From NCBI GenBank assembly GCA_019614645.1, contig JABWDB010000006.1, positions 6,448,001 through 6,512,000 on the forward strand: a stretch of DNA of 64,000 nucleotides, in the 5' to 3' direction. The position numbers and the translations under genes are program-made. The stretch comes from Stratiolaelaps scimitus. Its lineage: Eukaryota > Arthropoda > Arachnida > Mesostigmata > Laelapidae. Shown here piece by piece: positions 13,162 to 26,632 of the stretch. Under the pieces are notes generated by a model. The model searched no databases, was not told the origin of the DNA, and saw only the letters and a list, made by a program, of their open reading frames with translations. Every line of letters begins with the position of its first letter. Position 1 is the first letter of the stretch.

Positions 13162-16100
13162 CTGAAAATTAGCCGTAGGAGATGATGTCGTTAATGATGT
13201 AATCCTTTAAACTGCTTCTCCGATAAAGAAAATAGGTGAACTGCGAAGTATGAACTAATATGCGCGATTCACTCAGAACGGTTATGAGTCAAGCAACAAC
13301 CAATTAATTGTACCGCTGTGTGTAGGGCCCTAGGAATCTTAGCATTATTTTTGCGGTGTACCTAACAATTGCGGACTCCTGTAAGCATCGCTGGTTTACT
13401 GTCGCTACGTGCCAACGCTTTCACGCCATTAGTATTACTTCCTGTCTAGTCACGCGTGTGTCTTAATAGCGATCTTTCATCCGGCATGTGAATCCCAAAA
13501 TATTTACGTCAGAAGTTCACGAAGCTAGACGCCTCTTGCTTGAGCTAACCATGTTGGTAACATAAACAATACCCCATGTTATACGCATATAATATTGTGG
13601 TATCTGAAATGCCATTGCTCCCGTGGAAAAAGCAAAGCTGTGCAAACTACCATATATATAACAGTACATTATTTTATTATACAACTTATATCTGCTTCAT
13701 CACAGGCATTTAATATATATATATATATATAGTTGATTTATAAATAAACTGTTGAATTGTTCCTATTACGATATATACATATATATGGTTTTATCATACT
13801 AGCGCTAAATCTGTTTCACATTCAGAGCTCTTCCTCCCTATGCGTGCGTAAGCTTTGGCTTAAGTCACAACAGCAGTAACAGCAACAACGACAACAACAA
13901 CAACAACAACAACTGTAGCAGCAGCAGCACCACCAGAGGCAATGATTAATGGCTGCCTCGACCGCGGGCAGACTTTGCTCTTCTGGCCGCGTCGTTTGGT
14001 TCTTTCAGAACTTGGCCCTGTTCGTCTCCCACCTTCGCCGCCGCCACCACCCGGTGTGTAGCTTGCTTGCTTGCTTCTTGAGCCTGTCGTTTCACGTGTA
14101 TACATCTCGTGTACACCGTTACGACGTGCCGATGTTGAGGGGAGAGGTACATGCGAGTGGGTATGTTGCCACTTCGGCTTCGAAGGGCGGCCGATCGTGA
14201 GTCAGGCGGCAAGAGATTCTTCGTTTTTGTTTTTGCTTCAAAACGCAGCCACCTGCCTCCGTTCGCGGCGTCGCCCGAACCTTCATCTTCGGCCCCCAGC
14301 TCCTACGTCTCGTCTCGTTGTCGTCCTCCTCATCGTCCATGGCCGTTTAGAGATGAAAACGCGCTGCGGGCGCATCGCTCCTGTGGTGGTGGTGGTGTTG
14401 TTTGCCCAGATTGGCCCCTCATACCCGAAGTGGTTCCTTCTGTCCCCGTCTAAAAAGCCCGAACTGCCTGTCCGATGTTCGCCCACGGCCCGGGATGCAT
14501 TCACCTTCGACGTAGTCGCTGCTCCCGGTAGGCGCCGCTCAGTCCAGCCCCGCGACTGTGATTAATACTTCTCAGTGAATCCCTTCATTAATTTTCATAA
14601 TGATTTTAATAATGGCGAGATCCATCCCGAAGCGACAGGAGTACTGAGCTTTGCGCGCTACTCGGCTGCAGCCGCTCAATGACGACGAGGGCAGAAAAAA
14701 AGCGTCGAAGGTGAGTGGAGTCCCTAGTTGCTGCTTTCTACAGACAACTCTCGATCGCCCCCGCATGCTACGGCGTTCGCCAGCGTTGGAGAGGGCGTTG
14801 GAAAGCGACGGCTGTTCCGTGTCGCCTCTCCCAGATAAGAGATAACGCACATAGGCCGCACTCGTCTCGTAATCATATCGACAAACAGTCGTCGTTAATC
14901 GCTCCTCACTGAAAGTATTATTATTATTATTAGACCTACGAAGAGAAGCCTTGTGTAAACGGTACAACCTGACAAGCGCTCCCAGCAAAACTGCTGAGGA
15001 GCAGAAATATACAACACGAGGTTAGCGGGCAAAGAAAAGGAACATTTGGACACCCTCATCGTCGCTTGTTTGCTGATCGTGTAACGCATCTATATTTCTT
15101 GTACTGGTAGAGGAAACTTCATTCGAGGAACTGCCCTACCTTTTTTCATCAATTCTCAATACCTCAGCAAAAAACAGCAATGGACTATTGAATCGATGAA
15201 GCTATACTAAGTTTTACCTTGCCAGTTTATCGTTGTACTATTCCCGAACCAGCTCGAGACGCAAAACGAGCATGCGACGAATAGCTGGAAGAGAACACAA
15301 TCGAGATTTTACACAGCTCAAACATTCACTGAAAACCAAATTTAGACATTTTAGATTATGGGACTACGTGTGATAGTATCATGAGCACCTACATACGTAT
15401 GGCTACGCCTGCGGCTTTGATCATTCTAAGCTGAGAATGGAATCATTCGTCAAAATTAAAAAAAGTGTTCTATCCAAACGAGAGCGATCCCGACCGCCTA
15501 CGTGTTTTACGCAGCAAAGCGCTTTTGCATCTTCAAAACGACTAGACACCCTCAACGATAACCGATTGACTAGCGATCACACATACAGCAGCTAGACTAC
15601 AAATCTTACACGGAATTGCAAGAGATACAGCTTTACCGCGAAGAAAAATCGTACAAAACAAAAAAAAATCCCTCTAACCGAAGCGTTTGAAGCGCTAAAA
15701 TGAGCGTTGCGTTTTTCTTCTTTCACTCACATCTCGCCCCCCCCCTTCTCTCCATCTTTCCTTCTTTCTCTCTCTCTATCTCTTTTCCTCCCTCTATGTT
15801 TCTCCCTTTTCCCTTTATTTCCTTTCCATCCATTCGTTTCCCGGCAGCACTCCATTCCTCTCCAATCATCTCCTACTCCTTCACTAACTCCCCGTTGCTT
15901 CTTCGCGCCTGCTCGCCTTATTGATCAGCGGCAGCAGCGGAAATATGACGCGGCAAGAGGACGCAGCAGCGCTCCGACCAGTCCCTTTCCCATTCCCAGT
16001 GTTTCCCGTCGATAGTCCCCCCCGCACCCCATTGCTTCGTTGCTTTCTTCGCCGATGCTGCGCTTTCCACTCGCCGAGTTGAACAGCAGAAGAACTGCAA

Positions 16101-19100
16101 TGTCTGCCGGCGCCGCAGCCGCCGCATTTGTGGACGCAGTCACGCCGTCCTGGCTCTTTCTCTATAACCGAAAAGCGAAGCGAGCGCCGAGCAGGGGCAG
16201 GCAGGCACTCATATGTCTTCGCAAAAATATCCGGAGTCCACATCCCATCCGCGGGACTTCGGCTGCTTCCTGCTTTCGTCTGCGAACCCTCCCGTACCGT
16301 AGTCCCCATCCAGAATTCCCGCCCCCCCATTTTTTTTTATCATTGCCTTCCGTTTCAAACTGGACCACCAGCCGCTCCGCCTGCGCACCGAGGCGGCGCT
16401 GTCCTACGCTGTCCTCCTGGCTGGCTGAAGCTGAAGCTGAAGACCCCGTTTTTCGCGACCCCGACCCAGTGCCGAAACCCAGCTCTGACTCCAGCCCTTG
16501 GCCAACCCACCGCTTCTGCGTCATCGTAATCATCACCAGTGAACCCCCAACTTCACTCGACCGAAAGAATAGACTACAGTTTCGCCTCCTCCGCCGCTAC
16601 AACCACCATCGACTACTGACTGACTTGCTGCTGTAGTCGTAGTAGTGGTACTGGAAGAGCGTACGATCAAGGGCAACAACAGCAGCAGCAGTACCAGCAG
16701 TGGCCATCTCCTCGTTCTCAAACCCCGGCCCCCTCTCGTCATACCCTGCAGCAAGTGCTGATCCATCTCCTTTCTCCGCGCGTTGGCTTCCCATCGTTGC
16801 TTGCTTGCTTGCTCGGTTAGACCTCCATGCCGACCCGACACTTGTCGACTCGTCTTTGACTGAGTGTAGACTATTTCTCCTCTGGTTGCTGCTGCTGCTA
16901 GCACCACCGCCGCCCTCTTGCCTTGTGCCTGACTCTAGTCCGCACATATTCCCCTTATATCTCTCTCACGCTCTCTCTCTTTCCCTCTCGCGCGTACGAT
17001 AATCGTATTTGCAGCGTCGATGCCGCTGCTGGTGATGTTACCGCCGGCTGCCCCAGGCTGAGGGATGGGTCTGAACTCGTCCGCGAACGAACGGTGAAGC
17101 AACTCGGGTTCAGCGGCGCCGTCTTTTGCTTTTCTTCTTGGTCTCCCAAAACGCCGACGATGTTTCTTGGTAGACCTCCAGAGGCCCCTGGGAGCATCGC
17201 ACAGGCGAACCGCATCCAGAAGGATAAGGGCAGTTCGCAATGGAGTATGTATGACTTGGAGCAGCAGTGCATCATGGTAGGCGTTCCGTTGTCATTGCCA
17301 GCTAGCATTGAAATCACGTGCGCACATTGCGCCTCAGTAAACTCTGCCGGTATCATTGTGAACCAGCCCTTTAAAGCCCACATTTGGATGAAATGTGTCC
17401 AATACTATGTATGCATGTATGTACATATTTGTATAGAGATGTATTTACTGGAAGTACTCCCCATACAAGGCCATGCTTATCAAAGTAGTCAACATGCGTT
17501 CTCGCTTTTTTAAGTGAGATATAAAAAAAAAAAAAAGTAACTTCTACACCTCTTCAGTAGATATGGACCTCAAGCGACTGTAACAAATGCTTATATATAA
17601 TAAATAGACCGGCTCTAAGAAGTGCGTGACAACAAAATTTGAGTTGATGTATGTATTTCTACTAAACATAGGATTTCATCGTATCGCAAATCGGATACCC
17701 AGTTTCATAGTTTGTGGTCATTACCACCTCTTATATTATTATTATTTATAATATTTTCTTGTGGCAATACTAATAATATTCATATTTCGGTTATCGTTCT
17801 CTCGGAACAACGCTTGAGTCCTACGTTGGGTACTATAATAGGTCAGATGCAGGCGCACGCGATTAATGGAAAAGCTTCATAGTCATGTTATATTGCTTAG
17901 TTGACTTTGGTCTACTTAATGTGATAAGGAACCCTGTTGCTCAGCTGGCTCTGCTTCCAGTCTTTCAAAGAACTCTCAAGGTGGCCCTCCATGAATATCG
18001 GCTTTCCCAGCCGACCATGACAGCTGTAATGGTTAGGATCCTTCAGAGAAACTAAAACATCATTCCTAGTTCCCCACTGGCAGCTAGACGAAAACTTGTT
18101 TCACGTCCTCGAGCGAGCACATTTCTCACGAGAGCCGAGCATTCCTGAACGCTGGAAGAACTTCTCTCGACTACCATTAGCCAGTGCAAGGAACTGTGCT
18201 TGTCAACGAACCAATCGTATCTCAAAGTAATCAAGCTACTGCTAAATGTTGTTAGTAAACTACCAAATAATAAAATACTGGTTATATATATTACCATATT
18301 GTTAGGATACTGGTTATAGTTTACAAGGAAACGTCTGTATATATTGCAATGGGCGTTTCGTCATCGACAGCTGCGGGCTGTTTTGCTTTGTAAGCCAGTT
18401 GCAGACTTCCTATGTATTCATATCTGTCGGCTGTGATTCCGATTCCGCCGGAGTTGATATTTACTATATAGTTTACGGTAAAGTTCGTTTCACTTTCGTT
18501 GGACAGGTCCAGGATAAAATTATCTGTTGTAACCTAGGCAGCTTGTGAAACAGTCCGCGATTCGATCTAAATCATTTGTAAATGTAGACCTTACCCAGAT
18601 ATTGAGGAACACCCACCATATATATATAGATATATATATATATACATATATATATGGACGAATCTATTTCAGATTTCAAAGGACATTTTACTACAGATGC
18701 TTAATGTGCACATATTAATATAAACGCTCGATAAACAGGGTCCACAGACAACGCGAGAGCAGCATTGAATACCCATTCATTAACGTATAATGTATTACGG
18801 TCGATTCCATTTATGTAAATGATGAACACTGTGAAGTTGCCGATGCCAATCGTGGCCACGATGCATGTCTCTCATTCGGCTGAGTCGTGTCGCCTTCTTC
18901 AAGGCGCCCTCGCGCCATTGTGACTCATCACATCGGGGAGTGTTCCTCGACATTCAGACTAGTGGGTTACCAATCATCGTCTCCTCACATCCGCTTAACC
19001 CTGTCTGGCAAACGTCGCTGCGGAAAAAGGAAGATATCGACGACCAGCGTCGTCGTCGTCGTAGCACCCAGGCCATCGCATATCTACAATCAGACATCAC

Positions 19101-19482
19101 ACACATCTCGTACGACCCTTTCATCTTGGACTAGACGCAGGCACAGCGACTGAATGGCGGTTTATTTGCCTGCAACTCCTTCACACAATGAAGGCCCTAC
19201 TCTCTCTCTCTCTCCTCTCCCCCTATCTTTCTTCTCGTAGTTGTAGTAGCAGAAGTCGCAGCAGTATCTTCCCGGACCCCCGAAGAACGGAAACCATTCA
19301 GAGTGTCTGCCTTGCCCTGCCTGCTCATATCCCCATCTATCTCTCACATCCACACAAAGTCGACCATTCAATGGGTCGGCGGCACACTGCTACATCCTAC
19401 GCAGCAATGAGTGGTGGTCGATCGAACTACAAGTAAATAGAATGGAACGGAACACAGATGAAAACGAAAAGTAGCTTGTTAC

Positions 19483-19611
19483 CTTGCTCCTCAAACGCCA
19501 CCACTAGTTGGCTAGTCAGACCGCATCCCGCGGTGGCCCCCACCACAGTGCCGCACTCATAAGCCAAGCCTCGCGTGGTAGGTCGAGTAATGTCAAGAAA
19601 CTTTCGACACT
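19483..19611 (-). CDS. Candidate internal exon B, unrecognised protein
   Basis: This 129-bp block lies between a moderate acceptor (…ATGATCATAG) and a good donor (GAGCAAG followed by GTAACA). In phase 1 it encodes 42 residues from CRKFLDITRPTT to LVVAFEEQ, with three cysteines and a Gly/Ala/Val-rich middle (CGTVVGATAGCG). Both ends are phase 1, compatible with exon A upstream and the 13-kb block downstream. No family is recognised. A second frame is open for about 31 codons, so the frame is not proven. Confidence 0.3.
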
Positions 19612-22119
19612 CTATGATCATGACAGTGTAACAGGACGATAAGAAGAATGGGAGATGATCGCAAAACAGCCACACGAGGAAGTAGTTATTTGCTTACTTA
19701 CAAACGCTCGTTCGTCGTCCGCGCGGTCGCGGTATCCCTGTTTGGGTAACGAATCAGTGCGATCGAATACACCGAGGCAAGGGCAACGTATCATATGATA
19801 AATAACAAGCAGCTATGCTCGCTCGCCTTCGCTTGCTGCCCAGTGCCAGTCATTGATCATTGTTCCATATAGACGCGATAGCAAAAGTGGGCCTTAGCCT
19901 CCTACTCCTCCTCCACCTCGTCATTCTTGATTTCTACCCCGTCGTTTGGCGATCGAAGCCAACGAGAAGGATATAACGAAAGGCTCACATCACGAGACGG
20001 GATGGCCTCTGCCATTGTTGGCTTTTGCGAGAGGTACCGTCGTTGGAAGGAGGGGAGACTGGGATACGAGTTGATAATGGGCAACAGTCGAATTTCTATT
20101 GGGATGGTGACGATGGGGGTCATCAGTGAATGAGACTGTACCTAAATAGGCCTTGTTCTTCATTGTAAGGTTTCTTCGACCGCGGACAACATGGTGAGCA
20201 CCTACGCGTCAATTCTACGAAGACCGTATGTCGAGGATCAGTAGATTCTAACGAGGAAATAACTGTTTGTACAATATGTACATATGAATAGTAAAACTGT
20301 GTCAATTGCGGTCCACATAAGCTCATGGATACAGCTGTTACCAACCGCAAGAGCGTATGTACATCTTCGTTCCGCGATGTTGCTGTCACAGGGCGTGGTG
20401 CAGACACAAAATCGAAATTTCCTCCATTTCAAGTTAAGCTGCGCATATTCTGTAATCACCAGCTCCCGTCTCGGAAGCATTGAGCGTTTAGTAATTCCGG
20501 TCGACTGCAGGCGTACTATTTTTTCTGTCTTCTATGAGTGGTCCCTTTTACATTATAGATAAATGTCAATAGATTATTTAATGCATACTAATGCATGTGA
20601 ATGCATTCAGTGGAGATCGTAGTGATTGACGGTGCATTAAGTTATGTTTTGAACTATGTTTTATTATTATTGTCTAATATCTACTACTATGATTATTACA
20701 CAAGAACCATTTCGCCATGATTAGGGCTCAACTGTGGGGACACGCTTTATACAGATTGCGAATCGAATAGTTTGAGACAAGATACTAGTAAGCAGTATCA
20801 ACAGCAAATGCCAAAAATATCGAGTTCGTCCTCTTCCCGACCACATGCCCCATTGTTTACAGTTACTTTGTCGCCTGGCAGAGTGATGACTGGCCGACAC
20901 AAGCATAGACAAATGACAGAGCTACATTTCCTTTCCAGAACCGCCATCGCTGCCCTGTTTCATACGGGAAACTTATAAGGTCACAGTGTCCGTCTTTGCT
21001 GGCCTGCCGTCTATGCTTCGGAGGACTCCCACGGAGGAGCTGTAACAGATCGAGAGGCAGCAGCGGCCGCCCCAGTGCAGTCGCAGTCATCGCAGCAGAA
21101 CGGCGTCGCAGAACGAAGGACAGCCACACAGCAGCAGCAGCAGCAGCTATCTCTGTTTTTTTAAGAGATTTAGCTTTTGAGTCAGTGAGAGGCGAGGTCT
21201 GGCGAGAAGCCGACAGAGTTACTGCTGCCCCTCCTCCCCGCTTGGACAACGATAGCTGAAACTTCTACTTGTGCAAGTGACTCTTCCGCTGCGAGCTCTG
21301 GCCATCCGAGGAACGCCTCCTCCCCTGTAACATAGTGGGAGCTGCTACCATCATCGCCGTCGCCGAAGCGGTACCAGCAGTCGGCTGATAGACGACACCT
21401 CAGAGAGCGCAAAGTGAACGAGCGGACAGAAGCAGACGACAGGAGCTGGTTATACGAAAATAAGGACAGACCCCTTTGAGTTTGCAGCACTCCGTCGCTG
21501 TTCCGCCGCAGTTCTGCAGCAGCGGGAAGATTCCTGTAATTTAAAAGGCACGACGCGATGGACCGCACTGGGAAGGCTCGAGCCTGCCGAAGGACATGAA
21601 CGAAACGGGCCGGCGTTGGCAACGCTCGCGGAGAAAAAGCAAAGATAAACATTCAGCCTGTGTCAACATAGATGGATTTAATTTTAGCCCATGGACGCGC
21701 TGTGGATGTCGGAACGCCGATGGGCACTGTATGGAAACAGGACATACCTAGCCTGTAAAGACAGCTGCAGCAGTCTCGGGTGACCGTTGGCGGATCCGTT
21801 GATTCTGAACATTCTAGAATCCAGTGAGTGTCTGACGGGGCGCGACGCGAACTCGGTAATCCCCCGAAGTCGAATATAATATGGTAGGTTACGCAAGCGC
21901 AACTTCATCGAAGTTGTCCAGGCCGGTCCGCACGCGTCGGTACCACTGATGATGTCGTGGTGCCGTGAAGGCTTTTGTGTACCTGCGTGGTCGCAAATAC
22001 GACGTGTATTTATACAATCACACATTTCATCATGGGATACTCAATCGACGTTGAATATCATTCATTCACATTCGCAGTTGGTGGGGATTAGGACATAGGA
22101 CAGTAGCTCAGTTACTCAC

Positions 22120-22309
22120 TAGCCTTGTCAGGGCCATCAGGCATGCCTACGTCACAATACAAATCTCCAAGGCGAATCGCCTCGAACCAGTTGGGCACAC
22201 TGAACTTAGCACCCGTTGTACGAACGTTTGGATGACGGGGCGCCGAATCATAGCCAACCGCGTCCTCAATGGCGTATCGGTCTTCTTCGGAGGTCTTGAC
22301 ATCTGCTAC
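22120..22309 (-). CDS. Candidate internal exon A, unrecognised protein
   Basis: This 190-bp block is open for 63 codons (from VADVKTSEED to MPDGPDKA) plus one base. On the minus strand it follows a pyrimidine-rich acceptor (CTTCCTTGTGTCGTCACGCCCAG) and ends before a strong donor, GTGAGTAA. The residues look protein-like (balanced charge, one Trp, one Cys), but I recognise no domain. It enters in phase 0 and leaves in phase 1, which matches candidate exon B at 19483-19611. An open run of this length also arises by chance in a 64-kb window, so the call rests on splice sites and phase together. Confidence 0.33.
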
Positions 22310-24901
22310 CTGGGCGTGACGACACAAGGAAGTCACTTCGTCAAGCTGTGATAGTTCAGGGTGGGAAAATAGCGACGTCTTGTTCTGAGTAACTGGCGCC
22401 AGTTGACCTGTTCACTATTTACTAGATGCTTACCGCAATGCCTAACGGGAAAAACTTCAAACCGAAGTGGGAATTATGTGTGCATTATGCATATATTTCA
22501 CGCAGATCTACGATTAAAATGAAAACAAATTCATTGTTGTAATAAACACAATAGTGAATGTCGCCAAATGTTGCCCTGCTATACCTTCAGTAGTTGAATT
22601 TTACGTCTCCGCAGGTGGTCGAGAAGGCCAATATTGTCGAACTCATCGTGACCATTACAGAAGCGAGCGCAACTGATCTTCCCATTGGTCGACCAAATAT
22701 AAATACTACGGGCCGTACGATTCCGCGTGCATGCAGCTATTATACATATGTGGATCTATGTGACAGCAAAAGCAGCTGTTTCGAGCGGGTCTGCACACCA
22801 ACCAGCAACAGTATATCATCGTCTCGCTCTCGACTTGCTCTACGCAACACGGATATTTTCTACGACCAAGGATATTTTCCTGCCCTTTTCTGCATGGACA
22901 TAATTTTTCATATAGATGTCGTCTTCAGTAAGACCAATCCTGGCGACACAAAAATAGAAAATTTTCCCTCTCGCCGTTGTCGCGATTACGTCCAAGCTTT
23001 ACCTGTCCTAGAGAATATGATACGTGTACACAGAGGTGTACGAAGTGAGGGTTCCCTTGAAGGTCATACTTATGGCTTATTCAGATGAATCCATTTGAGA
23101 CTGACGTCAGTATCTAAGGTGCGCGCTCTGCGAACGAGTAAATAAATACTATAATAATTCAAGTTCAATTGGATGAATGTTTAGCCGGCGCGCTAACTGT
23201 TTTCAGCTTGTTATTAAACCTCAGTTAGATGTCATATTCATAACGACATTCAACTTTGTTCAAATTCAACCGATTGTCAGGGACAATGAGGGGTATCCGG
23301 ATCACATATAACTAGGCATGCATTCTGTACGCGTGTATTTGTTGATAGGTATATACTTATATAGTGAATATCACTCTCCGTATATTGAAGTTTATGTAGT
23401 ATAACAGTTCCATTCCCTTTCTATCTATGGGGAATCTTAAAAAAATGGTCAAAAAGTCATCTCTGTATAAATATACTGAGCGGCAATGCTCTCCTTCGAG
23501 TGGTCTAGAACTCGAAAGGGTTATTTCGTTGTGGCTGAGGCCGATTTGAGTCTGGTTCTGTCGACCTGATCCCATTAACGTCACTTGATTGTACGCATAG
23601 CGTTGGGTTCACCTTGGGATTAATTCCGCCTAAATTAGGCATCCCATCCCGTGTACCCGTTTCGCTGGGCCCATCGTCAATGGATACCTGATCTCACATT
23701 CACGTTTCTCGATCACTGAACTTGAATAAGGCTGATCTAGGGCTGAATTTGAATTCGATCCCATCCGACAACGTTGCAACGCCGCTGGGGTTTACTTTAG
23801 TAGAGTGGATTTCGTAGAATCTTACGTTACACCTAAATCATCCAAATATATCGCCTCGTTTACGATCATCACTGAGATGAGGGGTGTAGCGTGCGTAGCC
23901 TGGTGGTTTAAACTTCATCCGTTCAACTGAACTAATGTGGCAAGCGCTAATTCGACAACCTGATTGTAGAATCACTCTCGTGACCGCACCTAGTCAGGTG
24001 TAGCATGATCCTCGTCGCTTCTACTATGCGCTCGTTCCAATGGCACTTGCCTTGAATGGATGCATCAACCTCACTAGGTATGCGCTGAGACAATATTCGC
24101 ATGATTGAGCAAAAAGAATAATTTTTCGTTTAGGCCTCACCGCGGTGTTCCGCAGGATTCAGGAGCCACCTGTCGAGAATCCTGGCGAGAATCATGCCAA
24201 AGTTCTACCTTCGTGTATGGATCTCTTTCAAGGGGGACCTCATGGGAATCGCCTGACGTAAAACATCCCTTGTTTTACAGCACCGGCTCGTGAAAACGTC
24301 CAGACAGCTGCGACGCGCACACTTGGCTGCAAGAACACTGAGTCGCAGAGCTTATAAACACCGTTAAGATCCGGCGAGGTTTTTGCCGCATGAGTGCCAC
24401 CAGTGTCGAGCCACTTTACCGTTGGCAATGAAGCTGCGTCGCGTTGCTGTACCAAGTGAGTATTTACAGTGAACGAAGATAGCGTCGGTCTGATTTCTCT
24501 CTCTGTGTTTGTGTGTGTGATGTTGCCGGCATTTATTACCGAGATGATTGATGGCCATTTCTTGACCATCCAACAGGGTTGCCTATGTCGTATTCATGTG
24601 TATTCAACGAACAATGTTCACCATCGTTTGTTGTATGTACAACAAAGATTACGTTATTTATCCTGGATTGATCCACCACTGTCAAATTACGACCAGAGGA
24701 TTCACACTCGAAAATACGAAGTGACCTCCCCCGCTGTTAGTTGGTAACTACGAGCACTAAATACCAACGCTGCCGTAACACCGTCTCTCAGCTGGTGGCA
24801 AACAGTCGTGGCCTTCTTCAGGCGACATCGGACGAAATAACGTTCCGTGCCCACCCGCCTGGTCATTATTCCTTCATCCACAAACCCACAAATGCCACCT
24901 G
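22310..24901. other. Non-coding stretch with one exon-like acceptor
   Basis: No gene is assigned. A strong plus-strand acceptor (GAATTTTACGTCTCCGCAG, ending 22614) opens a frame that runs to 23088, but the frame has no recognised domain beyond its first few residues. The rest is featureless. Confidence 0.4.
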
Positions 24902-25040
24902 ATGGCGCAGGTTGACGCGAGTGCCCACGGCTCTGCTAGGTTTATAATCCAACCCACCCACGCGAGAATCATCCATTACAATTTCCCCGATTACTTGAAC
25001 GACTACGCGTTAGTTCGGGAAATCATCGAAAGGGACCAAG
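24902..25040 (+). CDS. Candidate exon, unrecognised protein
   Basis: From ATG at 24902, or from an acceptor ending GGCGCAG at 24910, the frame runs 46 codons to a good donor, GACCAAG followed by GTAGGG. The encoded stretch includes ARIIHYNFPDYLNDYALVRE and looks protein-like, with no low complexity. It exits in phase 1. No partner exon was found on this strand nearby, so it stays a candidate only. Confidence 0.28.
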
Positions 25041-25499
25041 GTAGGGGAGAACGCTCGATGTATCCGGGATCAGGGCATTTCTCCGGCGACTGAATGAGGT
25101 GGATGCGTCGGTCCTACAAAGTAGGTTTCGACTGGTAGGCTGGCTCGCTCGCTCGCTGACTAACGGCTAATTAAACATTTACTTCGGGGGTACGGTACAG
25201 GCAACCTGAGTCAGGCGAGTCAGAACGGCCGACGGATACATTGGCCAGACACCACGCGGTGGTAGTTACCAGTAGTAGTAGTAGTAGTAGCCTGCCCTCG
25301 CTGGCGTCATCTTCTCGGCGGCAGCTGCATTGTGGAGAATGCCACCCGGAAGAGGATTCTATATATCGATATACATATATACAAACTCGTCAACAATAAA
25401 TTAACCTCTTCTGCCAAACCTACAACATCGCTGCGGCTTCCTCGTTCACATACGAATTGGCAAACCTGCAACAAGCATGTATTACAACTTTGAGACTTG
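25041..25499. other. Non-coding; (TAG)n run
   Basis: This stretch holds (GTA/TAG)n at 25270-25290, a CGCTCGCTCGCTCGCT run at about 25144 and a short TA-rich tract near 25362. The mariner's far terminal repeat was expected around 25440 but is not recognisable. Confidence 0.5.
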
Positions 25500-26632
25500 T
25501 TACAAATAAGTGCGGAGCCCGTAATTTACGAGTAGCTTCGATTTGGATTCGGTTACACAAAATGCACACAGCCTGTTGTATGTCATCGCGTATTTGTTTT
25601 TATCATTTGCATATGGTACACCACCAATTGCACATTTTAATGAATGGAAACAACCATAATTATAGGGGCTTAAATCTGTGGTGTATAAAGGTTTAATCCA
25701 TCGATGAACAGTGTTGGCCTCCATCCAGTTCGTTATAGCTGCCGTACGGTGAGGTTTCGAGAGGGCGTACTGCGAGGGCCTTCAATTTCCGCACCATTTG
25801 CCCACGGGTCTTTTTAAGAACTGGAGATCTCGCGTTGCATTGATGTTTTCGGTTTTACGCTGTAACTCAAAATTACAAATGCCCTCAACCTCCATAGCAA
25901 GTATAATTATCACTTTGGTGGCCATTCGGCACTGCCGCTGGGACTGGTCTTTCGTTCGATCGTTCAAAGCCATTTTACCGCCTGGTCCCTCTCAGGCGGT
26001 CGGTACAAACTCACCCAAGATTCGTCGATCGTAACGGCGCACGTTAACCGCCCCATTAAGTTCCTTATAGTATTGTAGTTTGCCTTTTGTTCTAACTATA
26101 TAACGCGTGGGGGGTGGAATCTCAGAATAGGTAGACACAGTGATCATAGTCCAACCTCTAGTTTGCTCAAAGGCTGTGATAATTATCGCAACTCGTTCGA
26201 TCGTGAGATGTCCTGAAGCGAAGTCGCCTCCTCTGTTGTCCCCAACGGTCCACTACTTCTGTGGAGAGTGAAATTAATTTGGTGGTGTCCGTGCGTTTGA
26301 AGAAAATTTCCTCTTCTCGAAAACACGTAGTCAACATCGTTGCCAGATGAAGGCCTACCTGTCTGACCGTGTTCATCAATTTTCGATGAATTTCATTCGG
26401 GTTTGTTGCTTTAAGAGACGAAGATTTGATTAAAGAACGCTGATTTCCAGCTCTAAACGATGCTTCTGCTTCTAGGCTCGTGTCCGTTCCAAGAAACTGA
26501 ACCGACGCTGAGCTACGTGTAGACAAAGGCCCGAAGTATAAACACGTCATATTTCATCCGGCTACAACGCCTGATTCAAAGCCTATCGAATAGTTTTTTT
26601 TTCGAACGTACAAAATAGCTCCGAACGACCTA
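25500..26632 (-). mobile_element. Decayed mariner transposon
   Basis: Fragments of one mariner transposase lie in order on the minus strand, spread over several frames. An N-terminal helix-turn-helix piece with NPNEIHRKLMNTV is near 26370-26405. VTIDESWVSLYRPPERDQ near 25975-26030 is the segment holding the first catalytic Asp. GICNFELQRKTENINATR is near 25820-25890. AAITNWMEANTV then TTDLSPYNYGCFHSLK, at 25600-25735, is the C-terminal catalytic segment. The outer end at 26631 carries AGGTCGTTCGGAGCTATTTT, a mariner-type terminal repeat next to TA. The DNARPH motif is degraded and the third catalytic Asp reads Asn (SPYNY), so the enzyme is dead. The 3' terminal repeat was not found. Confidence 0.9.

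Larger units (their letters stand above)
9754..22119. other. Possible large introns; microsatellites and GC-rich island
   Basis: If the candidate exons are real, most of this is intron. It holds (CT)n at 10803-10822 and 12467-12503, (TA)n at 10954-10972 and 13713-13731, and (CAA)n at 13889-13913. TA-rich palindromic tracts lie at about 18618-18654. Between 13.9 and 17.3 kb, and again at 20.9-21.7 kb, GC and CpG rise and long frames open on both strands at once. That is typical of UTR, promoter or first-exon DNA but gives no decisible product. A minus-strand 73-codon frame at 19902-20123 with an acidic tail is undecided. Confidence 0.4.

Noticed and set aside
16040..16636. A 198-codon plus-strand frame
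   Set aside because: It is low-complexity Ser/Pro/Arg, minus-strand frames overlap it fully, and no splice or family evidence supports either strand.
16923..17513. A 196-codon plus-strand frame in a GC-rich region
   Set aside because: Two minus-strand frames of 142 and 101 codons overlap it, it starts in CT-repeat DNA, and it shows no domain.
18052..18297. TACTAAC followed by TTTAGCAG and a 63-codon minus-strand frame
   Set aside because: The splice signal is attractive, but the open frame needs entry phase 2 and does not fit the neighbouring exon candidates; no domain is visible.
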